Of a stretch of DNA of 64,000 bases, positions 54,995 to 64,000 are shown piece by piece. The number at the start of each line of letters is the position of its first letter. Position 1 is the stretch's first letter. The position numbers and the translations under genes were made by a program. The stretch is from Mimachlamys varia. Taxonomy: Eukaryota; Mollusca; Bivalvia; Pectinida; Pectinidae. The DNA is taken from the NCBI GenBank assembly GCA_947623455.1, contig OX392543.1, positions 22,752,757-22,816,756 on the forward strand, given 5' to 3'. The notes below the pieces were generated by a model. It saw nothing but the letters and a program-made list of their open reading frames with translations. It did not search any database and was not told the origin of the DNA.

Positions 54995-56171
54995 TAAAAT
55001 AATAAAATAATAATCATTTAATAGGATGATACATACGACCAACAGAACCACCGTGAAAGGTTAAGACAAATATGGTCTAGAGGGATTTTACACGAAACAT
55101 TGTTCAACTTGCATTGAAACCAGATGTTCCGTTCCGGACAGGTAAGCGTGTTTATTATAAGAGTGAATTAGTTCGAATACTAGTAACATCATTTCCTGAT
55201 ATAACCAAATTGTTTTTTGCAATTATTTTGTGTTCATTATTGCCTACGTTAGGAAAGAAGTGAAATATTGTTATCTTGATTTTTACCAAGGGTTTGTTAA
55301 TGAAAAAATTGCGCAACCTGATTTAAAAATAAAAAAATGCACACATTTCATAATGTCCTCTTTGGTCCTTTAAAGTCATATTTCGTGTTGTAATATGTCG
55401 ACCGTGTTTGCCTCATCTTATCATGGAAAGCACGAGCATATTACAGATTGAACAACATATAATTAAACATTACATATTGCTTCCCTAGCTGGGTATTAGA
55501 GCATAATAAGTATTGGTGATGATAGTTCTCCATGATGTAATCACAAAAAAAAATCGTAACCATGGTCGCCGGCCAAATTTTCAATATAGACTTTTTTTGA
55601 TTGAACAGAAAGCATTTTATCTATATAAAACTCAATTCAATTTGCGCCCAACATAATTTCAAACAACACACACGCTACCATTAAACATTATATTATCGAC
55701 ATTAATGTATATCTGTCTGAGAGTTATGTTGTGTATTATCATTAAAACAATTTTCACAATAGCTTACATCGTGGGTTGCAGATATGATATTACCGGGTTT
55801 GATAATAACCACCTCCTTGTTCTGCTTTCATTTCCTCTTTTTCGAAGGTCTATGACAACTTTCGCTGCATGTGCTCATAGTTGTGCGTGCCAAATAACTG
55901 TATCATGTCGCCTTTAGTACCAAATTAGTCCTTGGGTGTTGACATGTCAGCATATTTTGGTGTTCTTATTTCAACATTAAAAATACATCGTGTAATCTAG
56001 AACGTAGCTAGACAAGAACGAGTTATTACCAACGCACATGCCATGGCCTTCTCTACATAGTGATGCATTTCAAATTATAATCACATCAAGGGCAGCTACG
56101 ATGTAGCTTTACTATGAGGCGTTTTGGGTGTTTTGCTGAAACCGTTTAGAATACCGTTGTTGGCATATTTT
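54995..56171. other. Unassigned intronic DNA
   Basis: No exon, RNA gene or named repeat is recognised. A plus frame at 55705-55917 has a hydrophobic start but no family resemblance. Confidence 0.4.
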
Positions 56172-56342
56172 CTTTTTTTGTGTCGTTGATGAAGCAGAAG
56201 ACACTTTCTCTTCCGGAACACCTGGTCTTATTTGTTTGTGCTTTTACGAGAGTCTCCGTTTACATCATTTTTTCCCTGTTTTGCCTCTAGTTTAATTGAT
56301 TTTGAGTTCGGATTGTGGTTTTGTTGACCCTTTGGTATAATT
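56172..56342 (-). repeat. R1 partial copy
   Basis: GTGTCGTTGATGAAGCAGAA, GACACTTTCTCTTCCGGAAC, ACCTGGTCTTATTTG, GCTTTTACGAGAGTCTCCGT, TTGCCTCTAGTTTAATTGAT, TTTGAGTTCGGATTGTGG and GACCCTTTGGTATAA are present, from mid core to the outer end. Confidence 0.75.
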
Positions 56343-56439
56343 TGATTTTTTTATCAGAGTTGGCCTTTATATTACCTTCTGCAGCAAAATGCAATTAATT
56401 GTACTTTGGTTATCTTTGGTCAAACGTATGTGCGTTGTA

Positions 56440-56585
56440 CCTGGTTTAGTAATGGATGAAAGCATGACGACCCAGAGAGAATCCACCGACTAGCTGCTGT
56501 TGCTTAGCGACTGTCCCAATATAATCTTCGAACCCGCAGTCTAATGGTAAATGGCTAGTGATCGGAAACGGTTAGACGCCTTCAG
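56440..56585 (-). repeat. Old SINE-A-like copy
   Basis: GACCCAGAGAGAATCCACCG, ACTAGCTG, TAGCGACTGTCCC, TCTTCGAACCCGCAGTCTAA and GGCTAGTGATCGG keep the SINE-A order (body, B box, CTAGCC) on the minus strand with many changes. Confidence 0.5.
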
Positions 56586-56850
56586 TACTTAGCGAGCATA
56601 TTCCATTTCATTTTCCGTACACAAAACACTGTGATATTTATCTTCTGTCTTAATACAGACAAAAATGGCTGAGCTATCATGACGATTTATACATTTCGTT
56701 TCTTAAAATCAAAACCACATAAAATATTTGTGTGACCATTGAAGTTTTTTCTTTAAAGATTTGATTTGCTTAAACGAAAATAAAAATAAATAAATGGAAA
56801 AAACCCGTTTTACCGACGTTACTGACAAAAGTCTTACAGCACGAGTGTTC

Positions 56851-57175
56851 GAGAAATTCAGGTTGCTGTAGACAAGGAACAATTGATGGTCAAAATCCTC
56901 GCCTAACTGAGAAATATTCTGTATCCTTGCATGCTATGAATGTAGGCTTTTTTAGAATGCCACATTGTTTTGTTTGTAAATACATCGGTTCTCATTTTGA
57001 GAACATGACATTGCCTTGAATAAGGCTTATAAAGAGATTATCGTAAGCAGAATTCAATTTCTCTTTCGAAACACCTGGTCTAATTCTTTTGTACCTTTTC
57101 AATGTTATCTGTGTAAAGCTCATTTTTTGCCCTTAGTTTGATGAATTTTGAGTTCGTTTTATGGTTCTGTTCATT
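56851..57175 (-). repeat. R1 copy, diverged
   Basis: GAGAAATTCAGGTTGCTGTA, GAGAAATATTCTGTATCCTT, ATCGGTTCTCATTTTGAGAA, CATGACATTGCCTTGAATAA, CTCTTTCGAAACACCTGGTC, TTTTGTACCTTTT, TGCCCTTAGTTTGATGAATT and TTGAGTTCGTTTTATGG follow R1. The CATGGCGGGTGTCGTC core is deleted. Confidence 0.7.
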
Positions 57176-58087
57176 TCATTTCAACAATTCTTTTTGACAA
57201 ATTTAAGATCTTACATTGTCGAAAGTTTTTGACATCAGGCGTAAAGCTTAGCCCATATACGTCCTCTCTGCTGGCGGTATACATATGGACGAAACGTTAT
57301 TGTGAATAATAAATAATAAAACAATGTTTATTGTCAATATTAAATCATAAGAAATATGTGTTACATTATCTTTAGCGTAAATCTTACAAACAATTGAACA
57401 TATATTTTGAAAATATAAATGTATTTTGATAAAGTCTGTACATAATGCTTTCGCTTTGCTATTTTCTTGACTTTCAAACTTTCAAATGCTAATTTATAGA
57501 TTTAAGACCTTTCAATAACTCTTGTGATGCCGTAAAGCATTTTCGCCGCACACACACAGCGCAATCTTCTGTAGGCCGTAGAGTATTGATTACTTCTATA
57601 TAATGGTACCTATCTCTCAGCAATTACGGCTGTCGGAGGTGAGCTAGTCGAAAATATGATGTCCAAATTGATAACGTCCGGTTATGTCATTTATTCTTAT
57701 TAGGTTTTTCTTTGATCTCTGATTTGGCAGATATCGCTGATGTAATTCCTCTGGTGACCATTTTCCGCGACTGTAACATTTCTTCATCTCTTTCTGTAAT
57801 ATGTCATGTCACTGTGATCAGTTTGATAGCAGAACGTAATATTTGGTTTGTACCCGAAGGACCAGCTAATGTCAAAAGTCCAAGGTTTAAATGACCCGAA
57901 GAGAAATCTTCTCTAGACCGAAGTGATGTGCTCATCGCGGTATTTGACTTATGATATTTTCTAATCTTATATTTTCAAATCTGATTCAGGAGAATTAATA
58001 TTTTTTTCCTTATATTAATGATTTAACTTTTTGATACTTGTAGTTTCGATAACATTTGGAGGGAAAAAATAAAATATTTTTTTTAAA
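57176..58087. other. Unassigned intronic DNA
   Basis: A 60-codon plus frame (57712-57894) has no recognisable family. No named repeat is seen. Confidence 0.4.
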
Positions 58088-58475
58088 AATCAGAGAAAAA
58101 CCAAAGCGTCAACAAAACCACAATCCGAACTCAAAATCGATTAAACTAGGGGCAAACTATGAACAAAGGAAAGATTTACATGGAGAGTATCGTAAAAGCA
58201 CAAGAGAATTAGACCAGGTGTTCCGGAAGAATACGCGTCTTATGCTTCATCGACGACACCCGCCATGCAAATATTGGTCACATCCAAATAAATTTCAATC
58301 CTTAAAATTAGAACCGAGTCATCATTGTCATCACAACAAGTAAGCAAACTGATAAGCAAAAACGTCCATCTTCATATCACACAAAGATGCAGAATATTTC
58401 TCGATGAGATCAAGGTGGCGACCATAAAACGTGCCCCTAGTCTTCATCAACCTGCATCTCTCGATTTGCCCTAGA
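58088..58475 (+). repeat. R1 copy, full length
   Basis: AAATCAGAGAAAAACCAAAG, CGTCAACAAAACCACAATCC, CTCAAAATCGATTAAACTAG, GAACAAAGGAAAGATTTACA, GACCAGGTGTTCCGGAAGAA, GCTTCATCGACGACACCCGC, CATGCAAATATTGGTCACAT, GAACCGAGTCATCATTGTCA and CAACCTGCATCTCTCGATTT. It keeps the TCACATCCAAATAAATTTCA block that the 7662 copy has lost. Confidence 0.9.
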
Positions 58476-59207
58476 ATAACGAATCAACTGCGACATGTAA
58501 ACACCATAGGATGGAGAAGCAGGGATGTTACTATCAAGAAAGGGAAACTTCACGATCGGAAAATCGAAATCGCCACATTTATCATACAGCTTATTAGTAA
58601 TTTGCCCGTGTTGGTCATAGTTTAAAAAAAAAATCGAGGTAAGAAGCTGATGTAGCAGAGTCTGTTGTGCCTTAAATATCAAGTTCGGTCGATATACCTG
58701 AAAGTGACAGATTTGGCAAGGTTTTTGTTACCCGTCCTGATAAATTGACAAATGCATGGGCAAATTGCAAGTGTTTCATACTTCAAAAGAAACTTTTTCT
58801 GTCAATGATATTGGATTTTTATGTCTATTTACACATCAGCTTGTTTAGAATCGAATCCTCCACGGACAACAACAAATCATTATATTTATCATTGATATTC
58901 AAACATTTCCCTGTCGTAATTCGTAAAATAATGTACAAATGAAAAATTGATGATTTTTGATGTAAAATTGCACAAGTGTACTCATAATTTACCTAGTCAT
59001 GGGGATTTGATAAATGATCAAATGTATTGTTTGGCTGTATTGTGTATTTTCCCAGTATGAACAGGGAGGTTGATACAAAAACCATGAATTGCGGCATAAA
59101 ATGCATAAACACAATATCAGAAGGATAGGGAAAACGTAGTGTATTGCATTATTATAGAGTTAAAAATGTCTAAACAGGAAGTCACTGGGACCAGATGTTG
59201 GCTGGTT

Positions 59208-59451
59208 TACTGTAAAACCAACATTTTTTCGCGGCGAATTAGTTTCGCATTTTTATATGAAACGACTATTTCGCGGCGATTTAACTTCGTGATAAATACG
59301 GCCATCAATCCTATGTTCAGTACAGTACAGTATTTCTACAAATAGTATACATCTGATTGAAACTATTTCGTTGCGATTAATTTTCGCGAATTTTAATCAA
59401 CCGGGAAATACGCAAAAAAAATCGCACTAGACAATAAGTTTGTTTACAGTA
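59208..59451. mobile_element. Small TIR element, TACTGTAAAAC ends (244 bp)
   Basis: Ends are TACTGTAAAACCAAC and GTTTGTTTACAGTA, inverted with one mismatch. The interior is made of TTTCGCGGCGA / TTTCGCATT / TTTCGCGAATT segments partly in inverted order (for example AATTAATTTTCGCGAATT). It is non-coding. Confidence 0.55.
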
Positions 59452-59564
59452 TACTTATGTGCAGATCGTAGAGGCAGTGGATAAGATAAGTAGGAAATAC
59501 GGGAACTATATCGTAAGGCCGGATTAGACAGTGTTTTGGATAAGACATGGGCTAGTTTAACCCA

Positions 59565-59754
59565 ACATGCGCACCTGATCCTTCCGCTTCTACATAAGTT
59601 CAGAAATTTTAGATTCCTACCTTTTGACCCCTAGCATCACTGACGAGTCCTAGGAGGACGAAACAGCTGTATGATGAATTCTAATTATTTTTTTCGGCAT
59701 ACTGTATCTATTACTAAATAAAAAAATTGCAGTATGTGTGTTTGTTACGTCATC
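59565..59754 (-). repeat. R8 copy, near full length
   Basis: GCGCACCTGATCCTTCCGCT, GATTCCTACCTTTTGACCCC, TAGCATCACTGACGAGTCCT, AGGAGGACGAAACAGCTGTA, TTTCGGCATACTGTATCTAT, TACTAAATAAAAAAATTGCA and GTGTTTGTTACGTCATC are in R8 order. Confidence 0.85.
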
Positions 59755-59950
59755 TTACACAAGTTTCTGTTAGGCATTCCTAATATCGGTATGATTCTGT
59801 AATATTTTCCGACAATTTTTTATTTACCGAAGATACTTAAAGTTAAATATGTTGCAAATTATGTTTCATTTCCTTGTCAGTCAATTACATTGGTATGTCT
59901 CTCCTTGCTGCTGTTGACTATTCCTCATAGTATTATCCAATAGTGCAAAG

Positions 59951-60250
59951 CTGTAGGTAGTAATATTTATTGCAGGGATTACTGTTGTAATATCCAGGTC
60001 CTTGAGCTCAGTTCCTATCCCTCTCCACTCGCCCAAATGTAAAATGCAATAAAATCATTCCCTACCCAATTCCTCAAAATGCCTAATATTTTCCGACGAA
60101 TTTTTATTTACCGATGATACTGTAGGTAGTAATATTTATTGCAGGGATTACTGTTGTAATATCCAGGTCCTTGAGCTCAGTTTCTACCTCTCCCAACTCC
60201 CCAAATGTAATATACAATAAAATCATTCCCTAACAAAATTCCTCAAAATG
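59951..60250 (+). repeat. Tandem duplication, 169-bp period
   Basis: CTGTAGGTAGTAATATTTAT, TGCAGGGATTACTGTTGTAA, TATCCAGGTCCTTGAGCTCA starts at 59951 and again at 60120, each followed by CAATAAAATCATTCCCTA and AATTCCTCAAAATGCC. The unit probably begins earlier (TTTATTTACCGAAGATACT near 59819, TTTATTTACCGATGATACT near 60104). Confidence 0.85.
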
Positions 60251-60399
60251 CCGTTTTAAAATTCAATTTCTGCATCATATTAAACTAACAAGGTTCGTTA
60301 TACATTGTTCAAACAAGGCTCAATTTATTATCCCAATACAATGTATGTAATTGAGATTTATATTTCAAATTTTCAGAGATATTTTTTGTAGATATTTAG

Positions 60400-61261
60400 T
60401 CATCATTTTGGACTCGACGAGAAATATTCTGTACCTTTGTTGTGAGATAAAGGTTGGCGTTTGGAATATACTCATCAGTATACCTACTGGCAATGACAGC
60501 AAATAATACCTTACTTCTCACTTAGAGGACGTGACAATTTCTTTGATCCAATCTAATTTTACATGACAAGTGTCAATAAACATAAGACGTTTACCTTTCC
60601 GGAACACACGGCCTTTTTATATTGTACTTTTACGAGAGTCTCGGTGTAAATCTTTCTCTTTTTTCCCTATTTTGCCTCCAGTTTAATAGACTGCTGACAA
60701 ATAAACTAACAACACAAGGATTTGAGAGATGCATGTTGATCAGAACTACGGGCAAGTTTTATGGTCGCCATCTTTGTCTTATTGAGAAATATTCTGCATC
60801 TTTAAGTGATATGAAGATGGTCGTTTTTGAGTATGCTCATTATCGTGTTTACTTGTTGTGATTGATAATGATAATCAGTTCTCGTTTTGAGAACTTGATG
60901 TTTACTTGGATGTGACAAAGATTTACATGGCGGGTGTCGTCGATGAAGCAGAAGACGCTTAGTCTTTCGGAACACCTGGTCTTATTCTCTTGTGCTTTTA
61001 CGAGAGCCTCCATGTAAATCTTTCTTTTGTTTTTATCTTGCCTCTATCTACGTTTAATCGATTTTGAGTTCGGAAGATGGTTTAGTTAACGCTTTGGTAT
61101 TCTCTGATATTTTAAAATCGATTTTGAGTTCAGAATATGGTTTTGTTGACGCTATGGTATTCTCTGATTTTTTTACAAATGTTTTCGAGTAGATATTTCC
61201 TTTGATCATATTTTGACCTTGGCTAATCGATATTAAGTTCGGAGTATGGCTGACGTATTGA
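60400..61261 (-). repeat. Tandem R1 copies (one intact core)
   Basis: A diverged copy (60400-60690) is followed by a well-kept copy (60700-61110) and extra ends (61110-61261, GACGCTATGGTATTCTCTGA). In the good copy AAAGATTTACATGG (60917-60930) and CCATGTAAATCTTT (61010-61023) are a perfect 14-bp inverted repeat around the core GGGTGTCGTCGATGAAGCAG, AAGACGCTTAGTC, GGAACACCTGGTC. A plus frame (60622-60861) is R1 read through. Confidence 0.85.
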
Positions 61262-61271
61262 TTTTCTCTGA

Positions 61272-61544
61272 TCCCCCCCCCCCTCTAAAATTAAAAGCTT
61301 ACCAACGGGATTCTCTCATGGAATCTATCTGATCAGGAAAGTAATCTCTATAGGATAAATGAACATGCTTTTTTGATATGCTCTGAGCAGACTGACTTAT
61401 GGTTTATTCAGCCAACGAAGCTTATTACCACGAGACCTAGGAGTGTATCACAGTGATATACACCAGCGAGTAAGTTGTCACCAATCAGGGAATGGCTTCA
61501 CAATGATATAGCATATCGCCCAATCTCCGAGGACTGCTTTCTCA
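61272..61544. other. C-tract and unassigned DNA
   Basis: A run of about 10 C lies at 61274-61283. Nothing else is recognised. Confidence 0.5.
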
Positions 61545-61834
61545 TGTTTCCGTTTGGAATAATCTTACACATTATTCGAGTATCATGAAGGGTTTATATA
61601 GGTATAATGACAGGCGTATATATATGTCCAAGTAATGAATCACGTCAATAAGAGAAATGAATAAAACTGATACCATTTATTCAAATTACAATGTTTCCGT
61701 TTGGAATAATCTTACACATTATTCGCGTATCATGAAGGGTTTATATAGGTATAATGACAGGCATATATATATATGTCCAAATAATGAATCACGTCAATGA
61801 AAGAAATGAATAATACTGATACCATTTGTTTAAA
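61545..61834 (+). repeat. Tandem duplication, 146-bp unit
   Basis: ATGTTTCCGTTTGGAATAAT, CTTACACATTATTCG, GTATCATGAAGGGTTTATAT, AGGTATAATGACAGGC, AATGAATCACGTCAAT, GAAATGAATAAAACTGATAC, CATTTATT occurs twice, starting at 61546 and 61692. The copies differ at few positions, so the duplication is recent. Confidence 0.9.
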
Positions 61835-62764
61835 AAGCAATGTAAGTTTAAAAGTATTGTAAGCTTTTCAAAGAAGGAGAAGGGAATAAATATAGGTGCT
61901 CTAAACTGTTCACGTTTTTATTTTTGTATAAATCCAACTACTATTTAAAAAATTCCGTGTGCCAAAATATGCAAATGTGGTTGATATGATCGTGGAAGAA
62001 AAATAGGAGATAATTTTAAATTGCAAAGACGTTGTAATGTTTAAAGCATGTGAACCATACTTTCAAAACTTGTTCCATTTTGGCGGAAATGCACATCCTG
62101 TTACATTACCGGTATGTACAACGAATAACATTGATTTTACAATATCATTTAAATAATATTTTAAAAAAGAAATAGATAACTATTAACATAACTCACGAAA
62201 CATAAAGAATTAATAGGAACACCTATTAAGGTTGCATGCCACTTGTCAATAACAAAAAACGCCTTTTCTAAAAGGATGGACATCATGTAACCTTCATAAT
62301 GATTCAAAAAAGGTAATATTGATTTAGAGTGGAACATGGTGATACATTTTACAGTCAAACGGCAGTACAAAAGATGATGATGACTCTTAATAACAATGGT
62401 AAAACCAAAGAATTCTATCTCCAGCCAACTCATACAATGTAGATGTTAGAAATAGCGTCCGTATTTTATCCTTAATCTGTAAAGAGGGTAATTGACAAGT
62501 TAATGGCTAGGACAGAAAACGGCTATTTCGGGAGGATGAAGCACTTCGGAAAGGTGACCCAATCTCGTCAGTTTCAGATCGATGGATATGCTACTCACTA
62601 CGTGTGTCGTTGGTTAGAAGATGAACGAGGGTACGTATAGAAGTACTTTGATGCAATTAAAACAAATGGTTAAATAAAACTTTTCGCTCTGAGAAAAAGC
62701 GTTTTGTACTTAAATCGTGTACACATCGGTAACAGTATTGAATGATTAATATGATTGTACTTAC
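61835..62764. other. Intron 1, donor-side unassigned DNA
   Basis: No named repeat is recognised between the duplication and exon 1. A 90-codon minus frame (62161-62433) overlaps nothing known and has no supporting splice signals. Confidence 0.4.
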
Positions 62765-62875
62765 TTGATGGAAGTAAAACGTCTGGATGGTGTTATTGGC
62801 AACCGGAAGCTGTGCTGTATCCGTCGGACGGACGTCCATTTGTCCAAAGTCCGCTATGTTTTCCGTAACATTCAT
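62765..62875 (-). CDS. Neuropeptide-type class A GPCR, exon 1 (N-terminus)
   Basis: This exon gives the first 37 residues of the receptor, which would lie outside the cell. It begins MNVTENIADF and ends NNTIQTFYFHQ at the donor CATCAA/GTAAGT (minus strand). Asn-Val-Thr at residues 2-4 and Asn-Asn-Thr at 27-29 are N-glycosylation sequons. There is no signal peptide, as is normal for this class. Joining to 22763-22898 in phase 0 gives FYFHQTAQVAFMCVLF. This fits the aromatic FYF/FYY plus T-x-Q pattern before TM1 in CCAP and neuropeptide S receptors. An in-frame TGA 36 bp upstream of the ATG supports this start. A second in-frame Met is at residue 13. The short exon alone would be weak evidence; the match with exon 2 carries the call. 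Confidence 0.8.
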
Positions 62876-64000
62876 TGTGTGATTCTTAGAAAGTAAATTC
62901 TTTAAAAGTCAGATATATTCCTCATTATACACATTGTTCGTATATTTATGCTTATTCTACAAACGTAGACTAAAATTTCAATGAACGCAGTATCGTTCAC
63001 ACTTCCGTTAATGCTTTTGGAGAATAACAGTATCCATCGTTATATAAGAACATTTTAGAATTTAACCACCAGCTATCTTCTTGTGATATAATAGCATATC
63101 ATATACTAACAGCCATAGTCACGTGGTTATATATTATTATTTGTTATGCTCCGACTGATATAATTTCAAAACATCCTCCGTTTGTATTTAATATCCATTA
63201 TGTTGATCTTTCTATACACTTAAATTGATTTTTATCAAGTTCTTGTGATGCTTCAGCGCAATCCCATATATCTCCTAACTAATTAAAAAAAACACACGCA
63301 CACCCCCTAAAGTTTACCTATCTGCCACCTTAGTTTCAGTGCAATAGTTTGTATATCTTTAACCTATCAATAAGTAGTGCATTTGATCAAAAAGGCAAGT
63401 CCGTAGTAATATACACGTGGGATAATATAACAGTATATATGATACTAATATAATATACAGATATCCTGCTTATAAGGAACACCTAACGTACTTCAGGTCC
63501 GCACTCGGCCTGTAGAATGATACAGTTTGCATCGGTACCACGGTAAAAACTAGCCACCTGAAGCTGATAGGAATGGGTCGATATTCCGGAATTCTGCTTT
63601 CCAAATAGACCATGCAGCGTCAAGCGGTCTTTATAAACCTCTCACGGCGGACTCTTGATGTCAAGATTCAGCAGCTAATAACATGAGCAGAAAAAAATAT
63701 TTAATTAAGTATGTGTTGTTTTATATAAGCAACAGTATATGCTGATTATTCACCGAGCCAAACGCATTCCGATGACAAGCACGGAGTATATTTATGAGTT
63801 ATTGACGGCAGGACTTTTTTGTGATGAAAAAATAAATCCACATATTATTTCACACCAAACCCTCCTCCGAACGAAAAAAATCCCAGTTTTCAAGTGATGC
63901 ATCTTGGTCGACGTGGTCGGAAATAAATGGCCTATCAAACTTCTAAGTTAAATCCTGGATCCAGTTGTTCAAAAAATGAGATTTACATGGCAGTTGTCGT
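62876..64000 (-). other. Presumed 5' flank / 5' UTR of the GPCR gene
   Basis: No other gene is seen. A TATA-like TATAAAG on the minus strand (63629-63635, in GGTTTATAAAGACCG) is a possible core promoter about 750 bp above the start codon; this is weak evidence. The last bases (63979-64000) start another R1 core, GATTTACATGGCAGTTGTCG, in minus orientation. Confidence 0.35.
63979..64000 (-). repeat. R1 fragment at window edge
   Basis: GAGATTTACATGGCAGTTGT, CGT matches the R1 core start (AGATTTACATGGCGGGTGTC) and continues beyond the window. Confidence 0.55.

Larger units (their letters stand above)
22899..62764 (-). other. Intron 1 of the GPCR gene (39.9 kb)
   Basis: The intron is bounded by GTAAGT (donor, minus strand, at 62759-62764) and by the polypyrimidine tract and AG at 22899-22915. 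Both exon ends are in phase 0. Its interior consists largely of repeats listed separately. I found no nested gene on either strand. The intron call depends on the two exons being joined, which a transcript would settle. Confidence 0.75.

Noticed and set aside
63629..63635. TATA-like box as the receptor promoter
   Set aside because: Position and sequence are possible, but in AT-rich DNA this motif is expected by chance, so it is not listed as a promoter feature.

Overview
The window looks like AT-rich nuclear DNA of a mollusc, most likely a bivalve. It has no compact operons, ribosome binding sites or long open frames. Instead it holds tRNA-derived SINEs, many small terminal-inverted-repeat (TIR) elements, minisatellites and one spliced gene with a very long intron. 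The bivalve assignment rests on my recognition of the SINE with the TGGCCGAGTGGTT head and the CATGGCGGGTGTCGTCG repeat. It is an inference, not a search result.

The only gene I can support lies on the minus strand. It is the 5' part of a class A (rhodopsin-like) GPCR. Exon 1 (62765-62875) gives a 37-residue extracellular N-terminus. Exon 2 (22763-22898) gives transmembrane helix 1 (TM1), intracellular loop 1 and the start of TM2. The donor GTAAGT, the acceptor TTTTTTCCAG and the reading phases agree, so intron 1 would be 39,866 bp. The joined protein resembles the crustacean cardioactive peptide (CCAP) / neuropeptide S / vasopressin receptor group. The second donor splits the codon of the conserved TM2 aspartate. 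Further exons should lie to the left, at positions below 22763 or outside the window; I recognised none.

Layout. Positions 1-8345 hold a large rearranged inverted duplication (arms about 893-2850 and 6430-8345) with copies of a dispersed repeat, called R1 here. Positions 8346-22378 hold SINEs, several MITE-like TIR elements (13365-13603, 13979-14316, 14611-14997, 17547-17938, 18534-19099), an unusual SINE with a sevenfold repeated promoter segment (11107-11515) and a duplicated block at 15478-15945. Positions 22379-62875 are GPCR exon 2, intron 1 and exon 1. Intron 1 holds more R1 copies, a second dispersed family (R8, GATGACGTAACACAC end), CRE-containing repeats, a 62-bp minisatellite (28740-29552), a 2.1-kb 20/28/30-bp minisatellite (43380-45475), an LTR remnant (about 51190-51571) and several tandem duplications. 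Positions 62876-64000 are the presumed 5' flank of the receptor.

R1 is the most frequent named element, with about 20 full or partial copies in both orientations. One copy (7662-8047, 386 bp) sits in one arm of the inverted duplication and is absent from the other arm. This gives an empty site, both ends and a probable 4-bp target duplication (ATGA). Repeat edges were found by eye and are usually good to 10-30 bp. Names such as R1, R8, R10, R11, R13 and SINE-A to SINE-D are local labels only.
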